From NCBI GenBank assembly GCA_029204225.1, contig CM055114.1, forward strand, positions 10,129,948 through 10,193,947: a DNA stretch of 64,000 nucleotides. The letters are read 5' to 3'. The notes under the pieces were generated by a model. That model saw only the letters and a program-made list of their open reading frames with translations, made no database searches and was not told the DNA's origin. The stretch is from Diphasiastrum complanatum. Lineage: Eukaryota > Streptophyta > Lycopodiopsida > Lycopodiales > Lycopodiaceae. The position numbers and the translations under genes were made by a program. Within the stretch, counting starts at the first letter, position 1. The number at the start of each line of letters is the position of its first letter. Below, in pieces: positions 23,890 to 38,000 of this stretch.

Positions 23890-24218
23890 TTTAAGGCTCT
23901 TTAGTGACATAGGACAAAGGCCTATTGTCTTCATAATTACAAGTGACAACCATAAATTTCTTTTTAGAAGATTCAAATTACCACTCCACTTTCGGCCTCT
24001 ATGTGCTTTCTAGGTGCTTTACAGTTTATTACGATTGGTCGGTTTCTTGCTAGCTATTGGATTGCCTCCTTGTGTGATGTGGTGATAGTCCCATTTTCAT
24101 TTTGCTTTGTATAGTTTTCCCTTTATGGGATGACTTCATCAGCCTTGGGTGGTTGTTGTACTTTGCTTTTGTACATTTTGTGAAAATCTAATACTAAATG
24201 ATTTTGCAAAAAAAAAAA
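23890..24218 (+). mobile_element. Poly(A) LINE 3'-end fragment
   Basis: The plus-strand sequence ends TTTTGTACATTTTGTGAAAA, then TCTAATACTAAATGATTTTGC and a poly(A) of about 11. The same TTGTACATTTGTGAAAATATATTAG block precedes the poly(A) of the element at 21887-23725 on the other strand, so both are 3' UTRs of one LINE family. No coding part remains. The 5' boundary is approximate. Confidence 0.65.
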
Positions 24219-25133
<915 letters not shown>

Positions 25134-25573
25134 TGTGGTAGACCGGCCCTCCAGTGTTTGAGATTATTGGTCATGCCAAAATTTTATTCCACGTCAAGGC
25201 CAGTTTGTGACTAATAACCTTGAGAGGACCTAGACACTCTAATCGAGACATATGGAGTAGTGCATGTATGTGTGACGGATATAGGCAGAAGGACTGCATG
25301 AAGAGAGGTAACCTGTTTATAGTTGACCTGCATGGGGATTGCAAGGGTTCATGCACATGAATCTACTCTCTATATATTGAGATAGAGATTCTCCCATCGA
25401 CAACTTGGGTTAAGGTTATCGGTTGCTCTCTTCTCCTCATGCTTTCACATGGCATGGCTTGGGGGCTAGATCCAGGTTTTTTGGTTGGGTGGTTTGGCTC
25501 CATAGTCTCTCTTGTTGTGTTCTCCTATCATCATCTTAGAAGTGTTCCCTATCATTACATTGGTATCAGAGCC
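25134..25573 (+). repeat. Copia-type LTR remnant with PBS
   Basis: The sequence 25134-25559 (TGTGGTAGACC to ATCATTACA) is directly followed, after one T, by TGGTATCAGAGCC at 25561-25573, an initiator-Met PBS. A TATA-like CTATATATTG lies near 25369. It shares the block GCTTGGGGGCTAGATCCA with the LTR at 52633-53055, and the two candidate LTRs have almost the same length (426 and 423). No gag or pol follows, so this is an internally deleted or decayed element. The left border is inferred. Confidence 0.65.
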
Positions 25574-26439
25574 CTCGACTAAGATGCGGCCTTGGATAAG
25601 AGAGTGACAAGCTTTACATCAAATTGAAAGTTGAAGCACTTGGATTTACATCTCGGTTGCTTGAAGATGCTGAGATTTAGTGTTGACTTCATTGTCGAAT
25701 TCCTGGAGCCTTAAGAATAGTTTCATTTGTTGTAGTATAATCTACTTGAGTGGATTTACTTGCTTGTCATATTGCCTAAGGTTACTTGTTAGAAGAGTGA
25801 ACAACTCACATCGATCCATAATGGTTTTGACATTCAGAGTAAGGGCATGATGCAGGACAGTTTTTGGTAGATTGGTGTGGAATCAGGTTTGAAGAAACTG
25901 AGAGTTTCTATCTTTCAAAGCCTTAGCATTTTTCTTACTTTTTCCTTTGCAAATGGCTTGAATTTATTACTTCAGCTTGTTGAGCGTGATAACGCCAGTA
26001 CACATTAATCTGAAATACAATTATTAGAAGAAGAAGTTTTCTGATGAAGATTCTAGGATAGATATGCTACAAAATATCTACAATTAACTTTTGCTTCAAT
26101 TATTCCAACCGCCTCATACAGTTAATGCATGTACATAGGTGGCGGATTGTCAACGTGAAGTCGTCGGGTCAGTCTTTTAGACCGACAGTATCCAAATTTA
26201 CACTGGTTCGGATTTTTTCCACAAACTAAACCATGGTCGAAAAATTTAGAACCCGATCCGAACCGAACACGTTAGGAAAATTCAGAACCGATCCGAACCA
26301 AACACGTTCGGAAAATCCCTTTTTAATGGGATTAACATTGGGTCAAAAAAATTCGAACATAACAGATTTTTCTGATCTTCTGTACATCTTTCAGGATGCT
26401 CATTAATAAATGGATTTGAGCATTGAAATCCAACACTAT
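25574..26439. other. Decayed retroelement leader or intergenic DNA
   Basis: There is no gene. The first few hundred bases follow a PBS and may be the leader of the same element. Near 26220-26320 two copies of CCGATCCGAACC(A/G)AACACGTT occur within about 60 bases. Confidence 0.45.
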
Positions 26440-26861
26440 TAAGTGTACTGTAACATGCTTGGTAGGTTTACAATGGTTTGAAATGCTATGTAATGCTAAG
26501 CGGTTCATGCTATGAACATTATGCAAACGTTATGTAGTGTTATCTAGTGCGAATTATATTTTGGCATCATATGTACTATTGTTTTGAAATCACATGTTAC
26601 TTTTGTTTTGGAATCACATGTAATGCAAATTGATGGAATGTTATAAGACTTTGTTTTGAAAATCATGAAATGTAATGCAAATTTTTGCGATCTTGTAAGA
26701 CCATGATTTGAGAATGGAATTTTGCAGAATTTTGTTTTAGAATCAGATTATGTAATGAAACATTTTGGAATGAAATGATGTGGTGTTAGTTAGGGTTAGG
26801 GTTAGATTTAGGTTTAGGGTTAAGGCTAAAATTGTAGGGTTCCTATACCAAAAAATAGCAA

Positions 26862-26915
<54 letters not shown>

Positions 26916-27381
26916 CAGAATTGTCCTTTTTCGACTTTTAGGTGTAGGTTGCTAATTGTGGTTTGTTAATTGTTGATTGTTGATTGCTAGTTATTAAGCG
27001 TATTGTAACATGGTTGGTAGGTTTACAACGGTTCGAAATGCTATATAATGCTCAAGCAGTTCATGCTATGAACTTTATGCATTTTGGCATCATATGTACA
27101 ATTGTTTTGAAATCACATGTTACTTTTGTTTTGGAATCACATGTAATGCAAATTGATGGAATGATATAAGACTTTGTTTTGAAAGTCATATTATGTAATG
27201 CAAATTTTTGCGATCTTGTAAGACCATGATTTGAGAATGGAATTTTGCAGAATTTTGTTTTAGAATCAAATTATGTAATGAAATGATGTGGTGATAGTTA
27301 GGGTTAGGGTTAGGTTTAGAGTTAAGGCTAAAATTATAGGGTTTCTATACCAAAATATAGCAATAATGTGAGAGAGAGGTT

Positions 27382-27421
<40 letters not shown>
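26440..27421. repeat. Duplicated module ending in telomere-like and (GA)n repeats
   Basis: Two direct copies, about 26446-26913 and 26995-27421, run in parallel over roughly 400 bases (GTAACATG-TTGGTAGGTTTACAA, ATCACATGTTACTTTTGTTT and so on). Both copies end with TTAGGGTTAGGGTTAG, then CTATACCAAAA-ATAGCAATAATG, then a GA tract (26868-26913 and about 27388-27421). The copies differ by substitutions and a deletion of about 45 bases in the second. The element type is unknown. Confidence 0.8.
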
Positions 27422-27424
<3 letters not shown>

Positions 27425-28400
27425 TTCATCACGGTGCCTTTCGTAGCGACACTATTTTCAAATGTGTATCATAATAATACATGGTGTACAACACTGGGTA
27501 ATAATTGACCACACACGTCATCAAATGATTGAGAGCAAGCCTGCGTTTTGAAGCCTTCTCAACCCTTCACAGCCGATTTTTCCTTCATAGAAATGCATTT
27601 TTATTTCAGCCTTTCCCGTGGAAAGTCTGATAATTTAAAAAAAAAAAATCCTTAGAGCACCCTTCAAATTTAGTGAAATCCTTGATAATGAAAGTCCCTT
27701 TTGTTTGCCACCTGTCACCATAAAAGTATGTACCTGCCCTTCAAAACACAGCCTTGATTGAGAGATTGCTAATAGTACAAACCTACCGGCTTGCAGGTAG
27801 TACACATGCTCAAAATGAAGATGTTTCAAGAGCATTCGCCAAATCTTGCGGCGTTGTCATAGTTGTATGGACAACACGAGATTGGACACCCTAACCACCA
27901 AAAGTTCTTAACACACACCTTTAGTCAGAATAGGCTATCTCTTTGGTGCTTGGGCCTTCATCCACATCTCTTTGGCCGTTTCCTCTATGGCACGAACCAG
28001 AAGTTGACCAGTGACCAGGAAAGGCCACCTGGCCCAGCCCGAGCCGGGGGGGGGTCCACCTATAGGGATAGATTTTCTTTTAAGGGCAATTATTTCTTAT
28101 ATAAGACGAAAAAATAATTATTACGCATATTTAGAAAGTGAGGAGGCAGAATATATAGGTATGGTCCAAATTTTGCAGGTCAGGAGCCAGGCTTTGGGCC
28201 ATAGTACGGGATGGGCCCATACCTGAGGCCGCCGCCTGGAGGCTGGGACCGGTCTGCAGCGTGGATTTGCCTGCCTCCAGGCCTCAGTTATGGGGCTGCC
28301 GACAGGCCGCAGGCACCAGGCCAGGTGCCAGACCTGCCCTGGCCGGGAATCAGACCTCCCTCTGCCGCGGGTACTTTGAAGGGATTCGCCTGAGCAATCC
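27422..28400. other. Intergenic with GC-rich foldback
   Basis: No gene is supported. At 28223-28287 CTGAGGCC...GCCTGGAGGC pairs with GCCTCCAGGCCTCAG, and a second small hairpin (GGCACC/GGTGCC) is at 28312-28329. The GC-rich block 28180-28360 contrasts with the AT-rich surroundings. Confidence 0.5.
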
Positions 28401-28404
28401 GATG

Positions 28405-28890
28405 TTTGCCACGTGCTATTTTGCCACGTGGCGAATAATGGATGGCTGGTGATGGAAATCCAACGGTGCGTTTGGGCTTAGGATTTAGTCACCCATGGGC
28501 CTCGGGCCGGGACCTGGCTGCTCCTACCGTTGGATTTTGCTATAGGCGCTCAGATACTGCCACGTGTTAGAATTTAAATCAATGAGATACGTCCAAATGG
28601 CAAGTTTGCCATTTGGCGTCATCTAAGCGGTCTGAGCTACAATAACTAGTGCTTCTAGGGCCCATGGTCTGTGGTTTGGCCACACCCGCGGATTGTGGGG
28701 TATAGGTGACCATGTGACCCACGCCCTGCCGCGTGACCATTCAAGGGAATTAGAAGGGGAGAGGACTAGGAAAGCATATCTTAACCGCACGGGAGGGTTT
28801 AAATCCTGCACCGTTGGATTTGCTCAAAGCCGTTCCGATCTGTTATCTTCAGCCATTAGAAATCGTCCACGTGGTGTTCTGACACGTGGT
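28405..28890 (+). promoter_or_regulatory. G-box cluster in promoter of the POLAR-like gene
   Basis: Five CACGTG cores lie at 28410, 28425, 28561, 28868 and 28883, all within about 660 bases upstream of the predicted start at 29065. Three copies of CCGTTGGATTT or its complement (about 28457, 28526, 28810) are interspersed. CACGTG is the known binding core for plant bHLH and bZIP factors. Function here is inferred from clustering and position only. Confidence 0.6.
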
Positions 28891-29064
28891 AGGAATCCAA
28901 GTGATGGAGGGTCAAACAAGGCGCGTCGAAAAGGCTCGTAGGAGGAGGAGACGAGAACGATCAACGATATAGGTGGTTTTTGGAGATGGCGATGGCGGAA
29001 TGAAGGAAATCCTTTTTTTTCTTTTGATTTCGGGGAGCAGATCTTGCAGCGCCATATCTGCGCA

Positions 29065-32000
29065 ATGCGCATTAGATCGCCTCTGGATATGCCAGCTCTG
29101 AGGATTGTAAGTTTCCGCCATTTCTTTTATGGTTGATTGCATTGTTTTGTCCGATAATGTAGCCATTGCTGGCTTTCTAACCCTAGGAAATGGCAATAAT
29201 CGCTGCTAAATCTTAAGCGCAAGTTTCTGCTAGTCTTTCGCTTGCCGTTTCGCAGTGCTGTCATTCCTTACATTACAAATTTGGATGCAATTCTTTTCTT
29301 CTGTGTACCTAGGATAGTAGGATTATTGTCCCAGGTTTTGTCAATGCCTCTGTTAGAAACCCTACCTCACCTCCTGTCGTCGGGGCATTGCTAAATGAAT
29401 CACATAATTTACTTGCCATTGGGATTCACAGATGCTTTATTCTGATCATAATTAGGGTCTTCTCTCGGTATCCGTTACTTATTCTATAATGCGTAATTTG
29501 ATTTTGTTGATATGGTGTATCTGATGGAAATTCGTATCCACTCGACATTGTATTTATCTTTACATTTAATTCAGTTTTGATCTCACGATATAGTTTGTAA
29601 AACTTATTGCTAATCATACTTGTTCATTGCTCCAGAACAGTATCAAGTCTTTCTGCATTCGGAATTTTATTTTGTATTAATACACTTTCTGAGCATCAGA
29701 AATCTTTTCCGTAGAAGATGTTGTAGTTTGTTATTGAGAGGATAGTTATTGCTGATGTATAATTACATGCTTGAACGTTTGGCTAGTTTCAGGGTCAACA
29801 CATATTTCAAGCATCTGACAAAGTTTTCAGTCCAAGCTTTCTTCTGACTATGCATCGATAATCCCCTCAGAACACCTTGGACTCCTCATCAGGATAATTC
29901 AACATCCAAAAGCAGCTCCTTGATCTCCTAAGAATTTCCATGCTTTTGCAGATGATCGGAACAGAGAATGGGTCGTCCATCATATGCTGATTTTATGAGC
30001 GCAATGCCTCATCGAAGCCGCTATTTACCTTTGGAAAAATCATAGCTGATGAAGAAATTAGTAACCCAAAGAGAAGTTTTGCTACCCTCTCGCTCTGGTG
30101 ATATTCAGATAAACAGTATTTGATGACCAGTCCATAGAACAGGCAACCAGCTACAATCCGGGATTTAAAACAAATACCCGGATGCGGCTGTCGATTGCTG
30201 TCTCAGGAAGCCTTTCTTACATTCAAAGAGATTCTTTTGCTGTCCTAAGCACTCTATTCAACTAAATCTCCATTTTTCTGGAATTAATTGGCAGTATTTT
30301 TTAAGCTGCTGCAAGATCCCAACGTACATTATTGAAGATGTCTGCAATGAATCCTGATTCTGCTTGTCATTGAAAAGGATAACGCGCCTTTTATTCAAGG
30401 GGATTGTATTTTTTGCATTTTGCAGCAATAGCTTATTATTCTTTGTTCAATGTCAGTTCGGTCAGAAATTAGAAACTGAAAGTATTGTCGGATTAACATT
30501 TCACAGATTGAAGAGTAAGGGAGGCCATATTGTGAATAGCCCAACCCTGTGTAAATTTTCCATGATCCTTTCCATCAGCGATATATAGACCAACCTTTTT
30601 AAAGGGAGGCCTCAATCGCAAAACTACGTCATATAAGATTCAGTACTATATTCTGGGAAGCAAAGTTGGCCGTGTTTATTATTCTCAACATTTTCTAAGC
30701 AAGAACAAACTTTTTTCTAGTGCTGGAGAAGAGCAAGCACCTTTGGTATGGATGCCTTGCAATCAGGAAATGATTGTGCTGGCACGAGCAGAATGAGAAT
30801 CAAATATGCTGACTATAGGAAGGAGGACACTCAAAATGAAGATTCATTGCTTCCTGTGTTCACCTACGGTGTTTCAGATAATGCCCACAACCTGGGCGGT
30901 TTTGATGCTCGTTGGCTTGGGATTCCCTTAGATGGAGTGAACAACTTGAAATCAGACTCAGTCCGAAAGAATCGGACTCCGATCAAGCTGGGGAGAGGAC
31001 GATGCTTTTTACGTAGAACCAGGTGCTTGCGCACTCCTCCTCAGCCCATATCTTCATTCGAGAGCTGCCTTCGAGCTCAGTTTGTTGATGCTGGATACCA
31101 AAAGGTCAAACCAACTTCTGGCTCTGTTCTTTTCCCCCATTTCGATGAGCAAGCGGAACGTTGTGAAATGCCTTTTCATCAACTTAATGAGCTCATGTCT
31201 TCTCCTGGCGTCAATTTTTCTTACACATCTTTGCTTTTGCTGCTGGACAGGGTCGTCCAAAATATGGAAGATTTGTAGATTCAGATAGTGACAGCCTATA
31301 TTCAGCAATTTCACCAGTGGAAGAGGATGTCTTTTACCAAAATGTGAGGGATTTGAGAATGGAAATCTCTGGAGGAAGGAGGAAAGGTAATGTTGTGGAG
31401 AGGAGGATAAGGCAAGCTATTGACGCGATGTCTGATGAGGGAAGTTTATGCAGTCAAGAAAGGCAGAAGCGGTATATGCTTTATAAGAAAAGAAAAGCAT
31501 CTAACCAGCCAACTTCCATACTTTGCGATCTGACAAGAAGTCAAGATCCTGAAGGTAATACCTTTTGGAAAGTATAAATCTTTCATCTAACTTCCTTTGG
31601 TGTATATCTTTATCTCGTTGGAGGACATCTAGATGAGCTTTTACTCTCTCTATCTCTTCACTTCACGTAACAATTTTATTTGCAATAGCTAGATGAGCTA
31701 ACTTTCACAGTGCATATTGACTATACGATGTATCAGTTCTTCACGATCTTCATCTTCCTTATCGTTCATAGGTTGTATAGGCTCTGGTCAAGGTAAGATT
31801 TACGGTACCGTAGCTCCATATAGTGGAGATTAAGTATTCACTAGCAAAGTTTTAGTATTCTCATTGTTTTTTGGTAATGACCTGCTGTGCAAGTAGTGAG
31901 GCTTACGGCCGAACACAAAATAATACTGTTGAATGCACGAGTTCATAGTTTTGCCATCCTGTATCGTTTGTGATGCTTGGGTTTCTGATCAAGATGGTGT

Positions 32001-35000
32001 TGTTGAACTTAAACCTTTCCAATTGAATATTCGTTTGTTTGCTCGGTACTGATATCAGTTCTGTTCTCTGCAGGAGAAAATCTTGTTAATTAAGTTTCAT
32101 TGAAGACTTTGATCCATGCTCTCACCTTCCAAAAGAACATCAGAGTTTTAAAATCATCTCGGCTTGCTTGTTATTTGTCGCTGTTAACATTTTGTTTATA
32201 ATATTTGTAACACGATAAGTCTTGAATATGTATTGATACTATAACGTGCTCACTGCCTCAAACCTCTTGCAAGTTTGCATGCATATCATAATCTAGAAAA
32301 GCCAATGTTTTTATTTTGATTGCAGAGGCCTCTGGTTCAGTTTTGGAGGCTTTGCTGTTCAGCTTTGGAGTAGGTGTGGGTGTCAAATACATGCTCGAGT
32401 CAAACAGAAATGAAGTTGAAAGCCTCAGCAAGAAATTGAAAGAGGCTGAAGATATGGTACAAGATCTGAGGCAGCAGCTCAACTTAAGAAATAAGAGCTT
32501 TATGGATGACAACATCAGCTTGTCAAGTCTAATCCATGCAAAAAAGGGTCTTGATTCGCAGTGCTACAAAGATTCTTCATCAAGGATTACTTATGCAAGT
32601 TCTGACTGTACTGCTACGGAAGACTTTCCTGAAATAACCATAAGGGAATGTGATGAGCCTATACAAAATATCAGAACACTTTATTCAGCAGATCCAGCTG
32701 GCCAAATTGCAGAGCTGGAAGCAGAACTCGAAGCCGAGTTAGAGATTTTACAGCTGAATTTGGCAAATGAATATTCTCCTTACAAGCAGGGGTTCTTGGA
32801 AGTTAGCGACGTAAGTTATCTCCTGTGTTCAGTCATGTTTTGCAATGGTAAATGATCCAAAAAAAAATTTGGTTTATACTTCACCATAAAATCTTTTGAC
32901 AACCTTCATTATTTGTAGATCAAAGTAGACCCATTTTTGTTCTTGGTAACGTAACCAGATTGACTATTGAGTCCTTACCACAGCAATGGTCAACGTAACC
33001 AGATTGACCATTGAGTCCTTACCACAGCAAATTTTTGCAGCATGTTTGACAATCCAAGGTGTTCAGTCATTTATTTCAACACATCACTCAATATGTTCAT
33101 GTTGCAGTTAGGCTATCATAAAAGACTGGATCTTTGTGAAAACGTTTCTTCTTTGGTGAATCTTTTTGAAGTCTCTTTAGGGTAATTGTTTATGTTATTG
33201 ATTTTGACTTTTTCTTCAATGATATCTTGAACATGACAGTTTCTATTCCATAATCTTCAGCTATTTTCAAGTAATGCCTTAAAACCCACTCGAACTATGC
33301 CATTTTTGTCTTTACCTTGATGTTCACGTATTCAAAGTCATGTAGATTCCTATAGGAGATTCCACTGAAGAATTGAGTTTGTGAGTTTATATTTGAGGTG
33401 GAATGTACTTTTGGACAGTGAATTTCGAGTGCCACAAAGATAAAACATACCATAGCCTTTTAGGTGATAGTATCTACCTGGGCTGTGAGTCCAGATATTA
33501 TAGACATTGTTATTTTGTAGAACTTGGGACATTCCAGTAGACTTGTCTAAGTTCTGCATAATAATTCTTTTCCTATGCAAGCACATGCTGGATATCTTTA
33601 GAAAAAATGCTGGCATTTTATCACTACAAGAGTGGAGGATTTCTAAGTGAGACTTGACCCTTGTTCCTATCATAGTTGCCACTGTACAGGCGAATGGTGG
33701 CGGCGGCATAGTGCAACCAATTTTTTTAAGTTCCATCAAGAGCTGTTTTAGATCTTCTTAATGAAAGCTTTGATTGCGTGTTGATTTTCTGTAGATTCTT
33801 GTTACTTATGTTCTTTCCATGCAGGAAGAACCTTGGTTGACCAGGATCTTCTCCCTCTCGCTGTGAGAGGAAATGAGTCAAATTTTAATCAGGGAACCTT
33901 GTAGACATTATTTCTTGTTAGATGAGGATCTTCTCCCTCTCATGTGTGTGTTGTGATGAGAAGTAAGTCATTGCTGGGATGGTGTATCTTCATACTTGCT
34001 TGATGCACAGTCTTGATTAGTCTTGCTTGTGTTTGCAACCACCCGTACTCTCATGATGAAGGTCGGGTGGTGCATGCAGCCATGCATATGTGTACATATC
34101 CATGCATGTGCCTAGATAGACATGCATGTGACTATGGCTTCTTGTACTATTTGCATGCATGAATGGGTGATTTACTGCTGTATTTTGCAAAAAAATTAAT
34201 GTGTTGATCTGTTTGAGTATTGGTCGGATTTTTAGTGGGGATCAGGGCCTTTGGCTTAAGAATACAGGACTTTGGAATCATTCTATGCAGGTTAATTTTT
34301 CTAGTAGTAAGATAAACCTCCTACTATGCTTTCTACACAGCATGTACGATGTGCCTGCTGTGAATCATCTTAGACCTTGTGTGGAAGGTCCATCATCATT
34401 GTGAAAGTGATATCTAAAGGCTTGATTACAAGATCTGTATGAATGTTTTCTATGATGTAAAACTGAAATTTTAGAAAGCCATGTTTGTAGAGATTGTGCT
34501 CTCATTCTAAAGCACTACTTGAAGTGCATGTAGCTGTCTATTGATACCTATTCCCAAGTTGTGTAAGAAATTTACGTAGCTACTGGTTCTTGTTATCAAA
34601 TTCCTCAATTGCAACATAAGTACCCGATTGTTTTTTGCGTCAAGCAAATCACGATTTCTCTAAACTCGTTGATTTTTTAAAACCGTTGACAGATGACATT
34701 CGGTCTTATGCAAACTCTAATCAGGGTTTTGTGGCTGGTGATCTTTTTGTTTCAATCTTGCACTAGGTACTTCCTTTGACAATTTGGAATCGGTAGATCA
34801 CTTCAAGGGTAGATTCTTTCTGTAATAGATTTTGCCAATCTTGTTTGCGGCAGTCACGATTGCGGTTTTTCAGATTCTCTTATGACTTGTTTTTGCTTTT
34901 GAAAAAAGCAACTGGCAATAATAGCCGTTATCTATTTTTAGAATATCTCTACTTTTAGAGTATTATTTATAGTAAGTAGTTTAGATTTTCAGAAATTATA

Positions 35001-38000
35001 TTTTCTATTAGTCAATCTTAAAAATAAATTTGTTGTGGAAGAAAACTTATATTTTTAGCAGTTGGTTCTTTTATTGAATATGGGCATCTCCATAATCAAA
35101 TCAGTCGCCTACATACGGGTTTTAAGTTAAATAGTACTAGACAACAGTACTTATTAATCTCTTTCAGGATCAATATTCAAATCCCAAACTAAAGACATTA
35201 GTTAAAACCAAGGTAAAGGGGAGGTCAACTAGAATGTGCTGGATATTATGTATTTTTAGAATTGTCCACATCCAATGTTGATCTTAATTAAGCTAAGTTA
35301 TTCCTTCAAGCGGTGGTGCCTCAAAGGGACTTATGCATTTTGCTTTTGTGGGTTACTTATAAGTTACATTTGGTGTTCCAAAATGGTCATGCTCCAGAAC
35401 GCTGGGGATCCAGGAGTGTGTTCCAATGGAATTAAGCCTAACTTATTCTTCGAACTTTCATTAATTTTAATTGAATGGTTGAGTGCTGGTATTGATTTTT
35501 GGTTTTGTATTTCATTCCATTCATGTAGTAGTGTCTTATCCAATTGACCTTCATCCAGCTGAGATTCATACCATTCCCATTCTACTACAGTGTGAGTGTT
35601 GTGTTACACTACCTTTGTTGCTTATTCTCAGGTCTATCCTGTTGTCACATTTTGTATAGTGGAAAGTCTTGGCTCGAGAACTTTCATGGATTCGAGAACC
35701 TGAACCAAGGGTGGTAGCCCAAGGGCAAGGGCTCTTAAATTTCAGGAAAATTCGAGAGTCGAGGCTTTCAAAAAGCCTTATTGAGTTTTATCCCATGTTA
35801 ATAACTGTGAGATCTAGATTTCAGTACTCAAGGGCATAATGCCAGTGAGGTACTTTCATACAATGAGCTTGTGGGATTCACGCCCAGAATGCCCTTGGGT
35901 CCAATAAGCCAGAGTTTTTTTGGATTTTGAGGTCCTTGAAAATATGCGAACAAATTCAGGGAGGATTTTATGCTTTTGTAGGGTTTCATTTACCAATGAT
36001 CTCGCCAGTTTGATACTGATACCGGCGTGTGCTCATGCCCGGTCACCTCCCTCCCATAAATGCTCCTAGCAGTTGCTGATTGGCCTCTTTTTACTCAGTT
36101 TGCCATAACCTTACTTCTTTCTTGGTTTCTGAATTTCTTAGATGGCCCATTTTGGTGGGTTCACCAGTTGGGGCTTCGTATTCAGAATTAGTTAGACTAT
36201 TCAATTGTCCTTGTGCTTCTGCAGTTAACAGCCTTACACCCCTGGTCAACAGTGATTGGTTCTTCAGATAATTGGGATTTGTTCCAGTTAACTGTGTTTG
36301 ATTCCTGTTACAGCTTTTACTCCCTAGCCCAACTAATTACTGTTTTATGCACAGCTGTACTTTTTGTAAATACAAAAATGACTAAGTCACCGGCCTGTGA
36401 TGACCTTTGTAAGAAATGTAGATAAAATTGTTTTCAGAGCTTCTGAGCCTCACTGTTGCAGTTGCTTTTGTGTAGTGTACTGGGTCATTAATTAGGAGTG
36501 GCTGGACTGACCTCCTAAAAAGTAAGAGAGTTGACTAGTCAACGAGACGTGTCATATGCTCACTGGGACACTTGGTCCAGTGAATGACACATCAGGGTTG
36601 ACTGGTCGAACATGACACGTGTCACATGCTCACTGGGACACTTGGTAAAATGTATGAGTGACATGTTAGCCTACTCACTTGCCCATGTGTACGGGCAACC
36701 ATCTAGGTTCAACCTTTTTGTTTTGAAAGTTGGAACTTGGAAGTTTGCAGTATAATATGCATAGCATATAGCTTGTTGTGTATATGGCTACTGCATCCAA
36801 AACCCACAAATTTTTTTTGTGCCTTGTTTATTTAATTTTTAAGTGATCATCTACGCCGATCAATATCTTGATGGTCCAGGGAATATAGTATACTAGCTTG
36901 ACTTGTTTCTAGGAGTTTCTTGGCCACATTGCTCACAAATTGAACCCAATTTTCAACATTGTTTCATTTCGATTTCTTGATTCTAAAGCTGGTAATACCA
37001 ATATACTAAAGCATATTAAATTGATGCACTCTATACACATTACTGCATCTGACCTACCATCAGTGCAAGGAACGCCGTAATTGTCCTCATTGCTCCAATT
37101 ATTTCTGGAAAAAACTACTTATGAAGATTTTCAATCTATTTAGCATTAGACATCAACCTCAGGATCTTAGCTTAAGTGCTGGAAACATTATTATTTTTAC
37201 CTCCCTCATCAATTCTAGCTAGGAACAAAATAAAAAAAAAATTAGTTTTACAGAACCCTCAATCGACGTGTTAATTCTACTCTTCAGGGCACTACGTCTT
37301 TGATCATGATGTCAGAAATGCAGATGATGTGCAGGAAGTGTGGATGGTTGTTGTGGTAACTTCCAAGTAATCAGGTGATGTTTTAAGAACAGCAAATCTA
37401 TTGCTCCCCAATACTTATAAAAGCCTAGGAAGCGTCAAGGAATGTCGCCTCTGGTGCTAGAAAATGTTATGGGTCAAAATTGACAGAGAAATACACCAGA
37501 GAAATACACCACATAACAAATTATAATCGATGTATTTGATCCACCAGAGAAGTCCAGGGCAGATATAGCTTTTGAATCAGTCCAAAACAATTATAGAGGA
37601 AACCTGACTCAAGTTTAAGAGCGAGCATCAATGCCTAAGTATATCACTTATAAAGTGATAAATAATATTTAGCTGGAATCTGGGGGTCATAAAGGTTAGA
37701 TCGAGCCTCTGAGTAAAGCATGTTCCAAAATCATGTCAGATCCATATCTACTGCTTGTTGACACCACCAAATGTCATGTCCCGATTCTCGCTAATCTATC
37801 TGTTCAAACTTTAAGTATCTGTTCAAACTTTAAGCTGATTGTATCGGCTCAAAATAAGTGAGGTTTCCTTCAAAGTAAAGACAAATTTGGTATCGCTGAT
37901 AGATTAAATGATTCTAAAAACTGAACATATTAGACAGCAGTATCAATCAGTAGAAAACTGTCATTAAAAAAAGCGTAGCATTGATGAAATAAATAAGCAA

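Noticed and set aside
23890-24218. GGCTCT direct repeat as target duplication of the plus-strand LINE tail
   Set aside because: Only about six bases match around the ends, too weak to define the borders.
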